DNA of 6,222 nucleotides from an uncultured bacterium (GTDB lineage: Bacteria > Cyanobacteriota > Vampirovibrionia > Gastranaerophilales > Gastranaerophilaceae): the NCBI GenBank assembly GCA_900556295.1, contig USOK01000099.1:1-6222 (forward strand). The letters run 5' to 3'. The notes beneath the pieces were generated by a model. The model saw only the letters and a program-made list of their open reading frames with translations, did not search any database and had not been told where the DNA came from. A program made the translations under genes and the position numbers. Positions 1 to 5,359 of the stretch are shown one piece after another; position 1 is the stretch's first letter; each line of letters starts with the position of its first letter.

Positions 1-262
1 ATTTGTTTAATTTCTTTTGAATTTTTTCATTATCCTCATGTTCGGTTTTTAACTTGGCAATATATTGACGTGTCATGGCAAGAATTTCTTCTTCTGTCAA
101 AATCGGTTGACCACCAAGCAAAACTTCATCCGGTTCATCTTCTTCAATATATTTTTTTAGTTTTTCTTTAGGGTCTTCTTTTTGTCGTCTACCGTTACTG
201 TCAGATGATGTGGAAGATGAAATTACTCTGTTACCAAAAGGATTATTCACGTTATTAAACAT
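1..262 (-). CDS. Hypothetical charged protein, N-terminal part (runs off left edge)
   Basis: An open frame starts at an ATG (262-260, minus strand) and stays open for 87 codons to the window edge; its C-terminus is not visible. A Shine-Dalgarno-like GAGGT lies about 7 bases upstream (270-274), which supports this start. The first 25 residues are Asn/Ser-rich (begins MFNNVNNPFGNR, then a Ser/Thr run), followed by a strongly charged Lys/Glu stretch (about 28-48), a short LLGGQP turn (48-53), and a Glu/Lys-rich segment from about 56 onward that looks helical and possibly coiled-coil. There is no signal peptide or membrane segment in the visible part. I do not recognise the family. It is divergent from the gene at 770, with a 507-base repeat-rich spacer between. 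That it is coding is well supported; its function is unknown. Confidence 0.72.
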   Translation of the reverse strand, partial: MFNNVNNPFGNRVISSSTSSDSNGRRQKEDPKEKLKKYIEEDEPDEVLLGGQPILTEEEILAMTRQYIAKLKTEHEDNEKIQKKLNK

Positions 263-276
263 ATAAAATACCTCAT

Positions 277-304
277 TTTCTATTCCTAACGGCAAATTTG
301 TAAA
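277..304 (-). promoter_or_regulatory. Possible promoter for the leftward gene at 262
   Basis: On the minus strand TTTACA (304-299) is followed after 16 bases by TAGAAA (282-277). The -10 matches only 4 of 6 consensus positions, so this is a weak prediction. It would give a leader of about 8-9 bases after the start site, short but including most of the GAGGT ribosome site. Confidence 0.25.
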
Positions 305-360
305 ATTCTTTAATTTATTCATACAACTGAATGAGAAAATAACCTTATTTAATTAGTATT

Positions 361-506
361 AACATTGATAGACTCCGGATCGTAGTCTGGAGTGACAGTT
401 TCGGTTTAGTTGTTTCGTTAAATAGTAACAATTCTCGTCATTCTGAAAAGACAGAAAATCTAGCGTTCAGCGTAGATTTTCGTCTTATTCAGAATCTGTC
501 AATGTT
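361..506. repeat. Nested foldback element (MITE/REP-like) in the divergent spacer
   Basis: Three inverted repeats are nested here. The outer arms 361-380 and 487-506 match at about 16 of 20 positions (AACATTGA core). The inner arms 440-461 and 474-495 (ATTCTGAA ... GAAAATCT) match at 17 of 22 without gaps and better with one-base gaps, around a 12-base loop. A separate small hairpin lies at 372-393 (ACTCCGGA, 6-base loop, TCTGGAGT). No T-run follows any stem and no gene ends here, so these are not terminators. The TCATTCTGA start of the inner arm resembles widespread intergenic bacterial repeats. No coding potential was seen. Confidence 0.6.
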
Positions 507-598
507 GATTAAAATTAAAGTTTCTTTGTTGGGGTAGTAACCCCAACCTACCATAACTATTCATCACTCACTAATGATACGGTCTTTTCACTTCTCAC
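491..598 (+). repeat. Dispersed intergenic repeat, copy 1 (inverted relative to 5356-5469)
   Basis: Read on the plus strand this stretch is collinear with the reverse complement of 5356-5469. Block 1, 491-510, matches 5450-5469 at 19 of 20 bases. Block 2, about 540-570, matches 5390-5420, sharing CCCAACCTAC and ACTATTCA. Block 3, 582-598, matches 5356-5372 at 16 of 17 bases. The sequence between blocks has diverged and differs in length. This is a repeat family rather than chance, since three blocks keep order and approximate spacing. Block 1 overlaps the right arm of the foldback at 361-506. Confidence 0.65.
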
Positions 599-640
599 GT
601 TTCACTTTTCACTTATTATCTTATTCACTTTTATAAGACC
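581..640. repeat. Tandem TTCACTT/TCTCAC repeat tract bounded by GGTCTT...AAGACC
   Basis: The tract is built from short repeated units (TTCACTT, TCTCAC, TTTCAC) and is bounded by a perfect 6-bp inverted repeat, GGTCTT at 581-586 and AAGACC at 635-640. Positions 584-612 match 4266-4294 in the same orientation with two differences. The reverse complement of 4173-4214 also begins with the same GGTCTTTTCA. It therefore belongs to the same family as the elements around aroC. Confidence 0.55.
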
Positions 641-712
641 TTGTGCCTTAGTATCCTGGTAACTTAGTAACCTTTATGACATATCTTTGTATCTATACAA
701 CTTAGTTGCCTC

Positions 713-741
713 TTGACAAAAAATTCCTTTTAATATAAAGT
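713..741 (+). promoter_or_regulatory. Promoter of the gene at 770
   Basis: A consensus -35 TTGACA (713-718) is followed by TATAAA (734-739, 15-base spacing) or, at the usual 17-base spacing, the poorer TAAAGT (736-741). Transcription would begin around 745-748, giving a leader of about 23 bases that keeps the ribosome site AAGGA (759-763). The 16-bp palindrome at 740-755 overlaps the predicted start site. Confidence 0.6.
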
Positions 742-755
742 TAGTCTAGACTAAC
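740..755. promoter_or_regulatory. Perfect 16-bp palindrome, probable operator
   Basis: GTTAGTCTAGACTAAC is identical to its reverse complement over all 16 bases and lies directly after the -10 box, across the predicted transcription start of the gene at 770. That placement is typical of a dimeric repressor site that blocks initiation. The half-site (G)TTAGTC does not match an operator I can assign with confidence. As RNA it could form only a stem with an unfavourably tight loop, so DNA binding is the more likely role. Confidence 0.55.
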
Positions 756-769
756 AATAAGGAAAGAAC

Positions 770-1858
770 ATGAAACTTGCTACTATTGCCAAATATGTAG
801 ATCAACCGATGATTTTGAATAAGTTGGATAATAAAATGCCAAAATTGCTTATTTTGGCGGGCGGCACATTAGGAGTTGCGGATTCTATTAAGACTGCTAA
901 AAAAGATAAAAAAAATGCCAAGAAGAAACTTGTACAAAATGCTATTATTATTTCAAGTACAATTGGAGCATCTTTACTCGGTACAAGAGGATTTAAAATC
1001 GGCAATAAAAAAGTTTTTAACGGATTAATGGAGAGAGTTGATTTTTCCAAACTTCAAAAAATGCAAACTAAGGCTGTTGACAAATTTTTTGACAAAGTTC
1101 AGGTTTCTGATAAAGAGGTTTTGAACGCTTTGAACACAGCTAAAGTTAAAGAATTATCTCCAAAACAAATAGATATACTAACAAACAAACTTCCTGAATC
1201 TCCTGCGAAAGAAGAGCTTTTTAGTGTGATTTTGCCTAAAAAGAAAAATTTAAATTCAAAGGAGATTTTTTCTGAAATTAAACGCCTTTCTCTTTTAGGT
1301 TTAGTACCTGTTGTAGGCGGAGTTGGAGGTGGAATTATAGCAGATAGACTTACTAATCCAAGCAAAAACGAAAAATCCTCAACTTCTGCTAAAAAACGTA
1401 TTGCTAACAAAGTTAAAGAGGGATTATATCAATATCTTGCAAATATTTTTCTATGTAACGTAGGTGCAGGAACAGCTTTGTTTATTTCTGAACGACTTAA
1501 AAAGGCTAAAAAAATTAACCCATTAACGCCGATGAAAAAGTTGGTGGTAATTTTATCAGGGATTACGGCTACCGGAATTATTGGAGGAAGTTATATAGCA
1601 AATTACGTGAGCAAAAAGTGTATAGATCCACTATTTGGAGAAGCTAAAAACAAAAAGTTGTATAGTGAACGCAAGCCGGAAGCTCTTGATATAGCTTTAC
1701 ATGCGGATGATATTGCAACTGCAGGAATTCTATCAGGATTTAAATGGATTGAGCCGGCATTGCCATTTATGTACTTTGTTTCTGGCTATCGTGCCGGAAT
1801 AGGTTACAGAAACGGTAAAAAGGACAATGAACAAGATAAAAAAGTTCAAGTTTCCTAA
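770..1858 (+). CDS. Unrecognised multi-segment membrane protein, 362 aa
   Basis: ATG at 770 has a good ribosome site, AAGGA (759-763), 6 bases upstream; the stop is TAA. I do not recognise the family. Hydrophobic, glycine-rich segments lie at about residues 24-40, 54-72, 172-191, 219-240 and 257-280, with a weaker one at 327-345. They are separated by strongly basic loops: KTAKKDKKNAKKK at 41-53, KKK near 157, SAKKR near 206, KKAKK near 244. Residues 85-170 form a charged, probably helical soluble domain. Small-residue runs (GGVGGGII at 183-190) resemble tightly packed or membrane-remodelling helices. There is no signal peptide with a cleavage site and no catalytic motif. The gene stands alone between its own promoter/operator and a terminator, suggesting separately regulated expression. 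It may be a lineage-specific envelope protein; no function is proposed. Confidence 0.85.
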   Translation: MKLATIAKYVDQPMILNKLDNKMPKLLILAGGTLGVADSIKTAKKDKKNAKKKLVQNAIIISSTIGASLLGTRGFKIGNKKVFNGLMERVDFSKLQKMQTKAVDKFFDKVQVSDKEVLNALNTAKVKELSPKQIDILTNKLPESPAKEELFSVILPKKKNLNSKEIFSEIKRLSLLGLVPVVGGVGGGIIADRLTNPSKNEKSSTSAKKRIANKVKEGLYQYLANIFLCNVGAGTALFISERLKKAKKINPLTPMKKLVVILSGITATGIIGGSYIANYVSKKCIDPLFGEAKNKKLYSERKPEALDIALHADDIATAGILSGFKWIEPALPFMYFVSGYRAGIGYRNGKKDNEQDKKVQVS

Positions 1859-1912
1859 CCTATGCATAAATAACAATATTAAAAAGTTTTCTACACACCT
1901 TCTTATACAAAA

Positions 1913-1945
1913 GAGCCTCTGTTTTAAACAGGGGTTCAGTTTTTT
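1913..1945 (+). terminator. Rho-independent terminator after the gene at 770 (possibly bidirectional)
   Basis: A 9-bp stem pairs GAGCCTCTG (1913-1921) with CAGGGGTTC (1929-1937), including two G-U pairs, around a 7-base loop. Six T residues follow at 1940-1945. On the minus strand the same stem is followed by four T residues, so it could also stop antisense transcription arriving from xer through the carbonic anhydrase gene. Confidence 0.75.
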
Positions 1946-1985
1946 ATAAAGAGATTTTCAAATATTAGCAAACAAAATATAAATC

Positions 1986-2014
1986 TTGCAATTTGTTTTT
2001 TTATAATTTATAAT
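1986..2014 (+). promoter_or_regulatory. Promoter of the carbonic anhydrase gene (leaderless geometry)
   Basis: TTGCAA (1986-1991) and a perfect TATAAT (2009-2014) are separated by exactly 17 bases. The -10 box ends only 7 bases before the ATG at 2022, so the predicted start site falls on or next to the start codon. No Shine-Dalgarno sequence is present between them. A second TATAAT at 2002-2007 has no matching -35. Confidence 0.6.
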
Positions 2015-2021
2015 CCTCTTT

Positions 2022-2597
2022 ATGATAGAAAGAGCTGAAAAAGAATTAAGAAAATTATTAGATGGAAATAAAAATTTTGTAAACGGAACGCCGACTACAA
2101 AAAATATGTCGTTGGAAACATTGAAAAAATATGCGTTCCACCAAGAACCTTATGCCTGCGTGCTTACCTGTTCGGACTCCAGAGTTGTTCCGGAAATCAT
2201 TTTTGATTGCGGAATTGGAGAACTTTTTGTGGTAAGAGTTGCGGGAATGACAACAGGACCGAATGTTATTGAAAGCGTTGAATATGCGGTAAAAAAACTT
2301 GAAGTTCCGCTCGTAATCCTCTTAGGACATGATGATTGCGGAGTTATGAAGTTTGCAAAAGAACATTATCCGGAACCAATGAAAGATTTTTCATCTATTT
2401 TGAAATGTGTATATCCTGTTTTGAACCATAAAGAAGATATAACTTGCCACAACTTTTTTGCACAAGAACATACAAGATGGGTAGAAGACTATTTAATGAA
2501 GCACTCCGTGATTATCAACGAAGCTGTAAAATCAGGGAAATCAAATATTGTTAATTGCCACTTTGACCACTCAACAGGGCTTGTTAGTGTTATTTAA
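2022..2597 (+). CDS. Beta-class carbonic anhydrase
   Basis: This cytoplasmic zinc enzyme interconverts CO2 and bicarbonate. At 191 residues it is close to the usual size for compact bacterial beta-class enzymes. The family signature is clear: CSDSR at 50-54 gives zinc ligand Cys50 and the Asp52/Arg54 pair, and GHDDCG at 102-107 gives ligands His103 and Cys106. RVAGM (72-76) and the alpha-helix after it are also typical. The last strand reads HFDHSTG (180-186) where the family usually has a YDLxTG-like motif. The ATG at 2022 is the only good start: the next Met is at residue 29, well into the conserved N-terminal region. No ribosome site precedes it. The gene stands alone, converging on xer, and could supply bicarbonate to carboxylases or balance pH; there is no carboxysome or transporter neighbour. 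Confidence 0.93.
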   Translation: MIERAEKELRKLLDGNKNFVNGTPTTKNMSLETLKKYAFHQEPYACVLTCSDSRVVPEIIFDCGIGELFVVRVAGMTTGPNVIESVEYAVKKLEVPLVILLGHDDCGVMKFAKEHYPEPMKDFSSILKCVYPVLNHKEDITCHNFFAQEHTRWVEDYLMKHSVIINEAVKSGKSNIVNCHFDHSTGLVSVI

Positions 2598-3460
2598 TCC
2601 CCTTTCCCATTAATTGCAAAATAAACCTCTTTAAGGCGTTTTTTGCTTATGTGGGTGTAAAGCTGGGTTGTTGATACGTCACTGTGACCCAATAGCTCTT
2701 GTACAACTCTCAAATCTGCACCGTTTTCAAGCAAATGAGTTGCAAATGTGTGCCGAAGTGTATGTGGAGAAATCGCTTTGTGCAATTTTTTGCCTTGTTC
2801 ATGAATAAATGTATAAACTTCCTGACGCGTAACCTGTTTCCCTTTTTCATTAATCAAAAGTTGTTTTGACTGCAAATTGTATTTTTGTAGGTTATATTCA
2901 CGCTCTGGCAGGTAATTTTTTATTGCACTGATTGCTTTTTTACCAAGCGGAACAATTCTGTCTTTTGAACCCTTCCCCGTGCATTCCAAATACTTTCCAT
3001 TCAAATCAAAATCATTAATCTTCAAATTAACCAATTCTGACACTCGCAATCCGCACCCGTAAAGAAGCTCGATGATTACTCTGTGAAGCTTTGACAAATC
3101 TTGATTGAGAATAGAATTAATCTCTTCTGCAGTCATAACTTTTGGCAATTTTTGTGGAATTCTCGGTTGTTCAAGAGTCAATGTCGGATTTGATTTTGTT
3201 TTTTCGTTTGCGCATGCCCATTTAAAAAAACCGCGAAGAGAAGCAATTTTACGCATTATGCTGGTTGGCGAATATTTTTTTTCGTGCAAATTTCTTACGT
3301 AAGAATTTATTTGCGTTCTTTGAATTTTACTTATATCAATATCATTACAAAAATCAAAAAAATTACTCAAATCTCTTCTATAAGCCTCAAGAGTATTTTT
3401 GCTCAAGCCTTTTTCTATTTCAAGAAAATCAAGATATTCTGCCAAAATTTGAGTATTCAT
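2594..3460 (-). CDS. xerD: Tyrosine recombinase XerC/XerD
   Basis: A 288-residue, full-length Xer recombinase, which resolves chromosome dimers at dif sites by strand exchange. The N-terminal SAM-like core-binding domain spans about residues 1-85 and the catalytic domain about 105-285. All catalytic residues are visible: Arg139 (CGLRVSEL), Lys166 (TGKGSKDR), His233 and Arg236 (HTLRH), His259 (LLGHSD) and nucleophile Tyr268 (TTQLYTH). The motif block ENGADLRVVQELLGHSD (245-261) is typical of Xer rather than phage integrases. XerD-like features (LPKVMTAEE linker) favour that name, but XerC and XerD cannot be separated safely from one sequence, and the lineage may have only one. The stop overlaps the carbonic anhydrase stop by four bases in convergent orientation. 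The ATG has no Shine-Dalgarno sequence; a -10 box lies 6-9 bases upstream. Confidence 0.92.
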   Translation of the reverse strand: MNTQILAEYLDFLEIEKGLSKNTLEAYRRDLSNFFDFCNDIDISKIQRTQINSYVRNLHEKKYSPTSIMRKIASLRGFFKWACANEKTKSNPTLTLEQPRIPQKLPKVMTAEEINSILNQDLSKLHRVIIELLYGCGLRVSELVNLKINDFDLNGKYLECTGKGSKDRIVPLGKKAISAIKNYLPEREYNLQKYNLQSKQLLINEKGKQVTRQEVYTFIHEQGKKLHKAISPHTLRHTFATHLLENGADLRVVQELLGHSDVSTTQLYTHISKKRLKEVYFAINGKGD

Positions 3461-3466
3461 AATTAA

Positions 3467-3496
3467 CTTATACTACATATTGAATATAATTGTAAA
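3467..3496 (-). promoter_or_regulatory. Probable xer promoter (near-leaderless)
   Basis: On the minus strand TTTACA (3496-3491) is followed either by TAGTAT (3475-3470, 15-base spacing) or TATAAG (3472-3467, 18-base spacing). Either -10 leaves only 6-9 bases before the ATG at 3460, so the leader would be zero to three bases. No ribosome site is present. Confidence 0.45.
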
Positions 3497-3511
3497 TAAT
3501 TAAAATAAATT

Positions 3512-3574
3512 TGTCATTGCGCAGGGAATATAAAACAATTTATGACATTATTTTATTTTCCGTGTGCGATGACA
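3512..3574. repeat. Foldback repeat (MITE/REP-like) between xer and the gene at 3695
   Basis: Arms 3512-3535 (TGTCATTGCGCA...) and 3551-3574 (...GTGCGATGACA) match at 20 of 24 positions, with two of the four differences becoming G-U pairs in RNA, around a 15-base loop. It sits between divergent gene starts, where no terminator is expected. The TGTCATTGCG/CGATGACA ends resemble common small palindromic intergenic repeats. Confidence 0.6.
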
Positions 3575-3602
3575 TAAGTTGAATATAATAAACATGTATA
3601 AT

Positions 3603-3630
3603 ATGACATTCAACGTTTATATGATATAAT
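3603..3630 (+). promoter_or_regulatory. Strong extended -10 promoter for the secreted protein gene
   Basis: ATGACA (3603-3608) is followed after 16 bases by TATAAT (3625-3630), preceded by TG at 3622-3623, giving a perfect TGnTATAAT extended -10. Transcription would start near 3637, leaving a leader of about 58 bases that retains the ribosome site at 3682-3686. A second possible -10 (TAGTAT, 3673-3678) has only a poor -35. Confidence 0.6.
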
Positions 3631-3694
3631 TAAAATGAACAAATTTGATGTTAAAATCGTTATACAAATGTGTAGTATAAAAAGGAAATAGAAA

Positions 3695-4171
3695 ATGAAA
3701 AAATTATTATCAATATTAATGGTATTCACAGTTGTCATGATGACAGGTTTACAGGCACTTGCAGACAGCGCACAAGAAGCTTTGCATTTCTTTAACAGTT
3801 ATGTTACTGCAGCAAACTCATACAGTTCAACAGTTGCAACAATGTATTCTCCAAACGCAAAAATTATTAGACAAGTTATAAAACCAAATGGACAACTTGT
3901 AAATGTAAACACAAACACAGCAACTTACATCAAACAAATGAAAATCGGTCAAGCCGGTGCAAGAATGAGGGGTTATAAAAACACTTACACTAATGTTAAA
4001 GTAGCGTCTCTAGGCAACGGTTCTTATAAAGTTAGCTCTCTAAGACAGCCAAAAGGTGAAACTTACAAACTAAAAACATATATGATTGTAAAGAAAATTA
4101 ATGGAAAATGGCAAATTACAGAAGAGTTAATGCAAACCAAAGAACAGATTTTCTTGAAGTATGCAAAATAA
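3695..4171 (+). CDS. Small exported protein, possibly NTF2/SnoaL-like
   Basis: 158 residues. A clear Sec signal peptide comprises a KK start, a hydrophobic core at about 4-18, and a predicted cut after ALA (21-23) before Asp24. There is no lipobox cysteine, so a soluble exported product of about 135 residues is expected. The mature part opens with a helix (AQEALHFFNSYVTAA, 26-40), followed by MYSPNAKIIR (50-59) and ends in beta-rich segments with INGKWQITEE (135-144). This helix-then-curved-sheet order recalls NTF2/SnoaL-like folds, whose strand hairpins often carry a G-x-W-x-I pattern. That is a fold-level guess and no enzymatic function is proposed. ATG at 3695 has AAAGGA (3681-3686) 8 bases upstream. 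A repeat element begins immediately after the TAA stop. The promoter is among the strongest in the window, suggesting abundant expression. Confidence 0.82.
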   Translation: MKKLLSILMVFTVVMMTGLQALADSAQEALHFFNSYVTAANSYSSTVATMYSPNAKIIRQVIKPNGQLVNVNTNTATYIKQMKIGQAGARMRGYKNTYTNVKVASLGNGSYKVSSLRQPKGETYKLKTYMIVKKINGKWQITEELMQTKEQIFLKYAK

Positions 4172-4296
4172 GGAAGTGAAAAGTAAGAAGTGAAATATGA
4201 AATATGAAAAGACCATATAGGTGCTAACGCACAAAATTATAATTGAGCGAAGCGAATGAAATAGACTTTTCACTTTTCACGTTTCACTTCTCACTC
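4172..4296. repeat. Long inverted repeat filling the gap upstream of aroC
   Basis: Arms 4187-4216 and 4261-4290 match at 24 of 30 positions (unit GAAGTGAAA..TGAAA..TGAAAAG). The left flank adds further tandem units (GAAGTGAAAAGTAA from 4173). The core holds a small hairpin, GTGC-TAAC-GCAC (4221-4232), and GAGCGAAGCGA (4245-4255), a motif typical of intergenic bacterial repeats. The element starts one base after the preceding stop codon and ends 7 bases before the aroC ATG. There is no clear T-run, so it is not a standard terminator, though the RNA hairpin could affect readthrough. Confidence 0.65.
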
Positions 4297-4303
4297 AAAA
4301 CCA

Positions 4304-5359
4304 ATGAACAAATTCAGATTTTTAACAGCCGGCGAAAGCCACGGAAAATGTTTAACAGCAATTATAGAAGGAATTCCTGCAGGATTTGAAATAAGTGAAG
4401 ATTTTATAAACTCTGAACTTAAACGTCGTCAAGGTGGATATGGCAGAGGCGGAAGAATGAAAATAGAATCCGATACTGTTGAAATTACCTCAGGTGTTAG
4501 GTTTGGCAAAACTTTAGGTTCGCCAGTTACTCTTGTTGTAAAAAACAGAGATTTTGAAAACTGGCAAAAAATCATGAGTACAAATCCGAAAGATTATACA
4601 GATGAGAAATCTTTTACAAAATATCGTCCAGGGCACGCTGATTTTGCAGGAAGTGTAAAATATAACCAGACAGATCTAAGAAATATTCTTGAGCGTTCCA
4701 GTGCCCGCAAGACAGCTATTGAAGTCGCAGTTGGTGCTGTTGCGAAACAAATGCTTATACAATTTGGCGTAGAATGTTCTTCTAAAATTATCCAAATAGG
4801 TAGCGGCAAAACAGAAGAAGAATTTCGTACTGAAATAGATAAAGCTAAAGAAGCCGGCGACACTTTAGGTGGGAAATTTGTTGTTAACTATGAGGGTTTG
4901 CCTGTAGGACTTGGTTCTTACGTTCATTGGGATAGAATGCTTGATGGGAAAATTGCACAAGCAGTAATGAGTATTCCTGCCGTCAAGGCAGTTGCTATCG
5001 GAAACCATCACGCATATAAAATGTTTGGTAGCGAATTTCATGACCAAATGTATGCAGAAAATGGAAAAATTATTCGTAAAACTAATAATGCCGGTGGGAT
5101 AGAAGGTGGAATGACTAATGGTGAGCCGGTTGTGGTTACTGCGGTGATGAAACCTATTCCAACATTACGAAAACCACTTAATACTGTTGATGCCAAAAAT
5201 ATGGAGCAGACAGAAGCGCATTTTGAACGTTCTGATACTTGCGCTGTAGAAGCATGTTCAGTCGTTGCAGAAAATAGAATTGCCTGTATATTGGTTGATG
5301 AAATGCTTATGAAATATGGCGGAGACAATTTCGAAGAAATTATAAGCAGATTGAAGTGA
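4304..5359 (+). CDS. aroC: Chorismate synthase
   Basis: Catalyses the last shikimate-pathway step: loss of phosphate from 5-enolpyruvylshikimate-3-phosphate to give chorismate, using reduced FMN. At 351 residues it is near the usual bacterial length (about 350-390). Family signatures in order: AGESHG (9-14, catalytic His13), RRQGGYGRGGRM (41-52), YRPGHAD (107-113, catalytic His111), then YNQTDLRNILERSSARKTA (120-138), GLPVGLGSYVHWDRMLD (198-214), GGIEGGMTNGEP (264-275), RSDTCAVEA (309-317). The start matches the family N-terminus (NKFRFLTAGESHG). No Shine-Dalgarno sequence or convincing promoter precedes it; the upstream 130 bases are repeat, so it may depend on readthrough from the gene at 3695. 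Its TGA stop lies inside the downstream repeat. No other shikimate gene is adjacent. Confidence 0.97.
   Translation: MNKFRFLTAGESHGKCLTAIIEGIPAGFEISEDFINSELKRRQGGYGRGGRMKIESDTVEITSGVRFGKTLGSPVTLVVKNRDFENWQKIMSTNPKDYTDEKSFTKYRPGHADFAGSVKYNQTDLRNILERSSARKTAIEVAVGAVAKQMLIQFGVECSSKIIQIGSGKTEEEFRTEIDKAKEAGDTLGGKFVVNYEGLPVGLGSYVHWDRMLDGKIAQAVMSIPAVKAVAIGNHHAYKMFGSEFHDQMYAENGKIIRKTNNAGGIEGGMTNGEPVVVTAVMKPIPTLRKPLNTVDAKNMEQTEAHFERSDTCAVEACSVVAENRIACILVDEMLMKYGGDNFEEIISRLK

Noticed and set aside
372..393. Terminator hairpin
   Set aside because: The 8-bp stem is good but no T-run follows on either strand, and no gene ends in this divergent spacer.
581..640. CRISPR-like or direct-repeat array
   Set aside because: The units are 6-8 bases, degenerate and contiguous, without unique spacers of constant length.
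263..769. Riboswitch in the leader of the 770 gene
   Set aside because: The predicted leader is only about 23 bases, too short; the structured part of the spacer lies upstream of the promoter.
802..1410. Long minus-strand open frames opposite the 770 gene
   Set aside because: They mirror the basic/hydrophobic composition of the real gene in a shadow frame, have no ribosome site, and match no recognisable protein.
2594..3460. Phage or integron integrase marking a mobile island
   Set aside because: Length and motif block are those of housekeeping Xer recombinases, and there is no attachment site, tRNA, phage gene or cassette nearby.
3105..3466. Three short plus-strand open frames opposite xer
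   Set aside because: They overlap the conserved N-terminal and early catalytic regions of the recombinase and have no supporting signals.
4594..5328. Minus-strand open frames opposite aroC
   Set aside because: aroC on the plus strand carries full-length family motifs across this stretch; the reverse frames show no domain or start signal.
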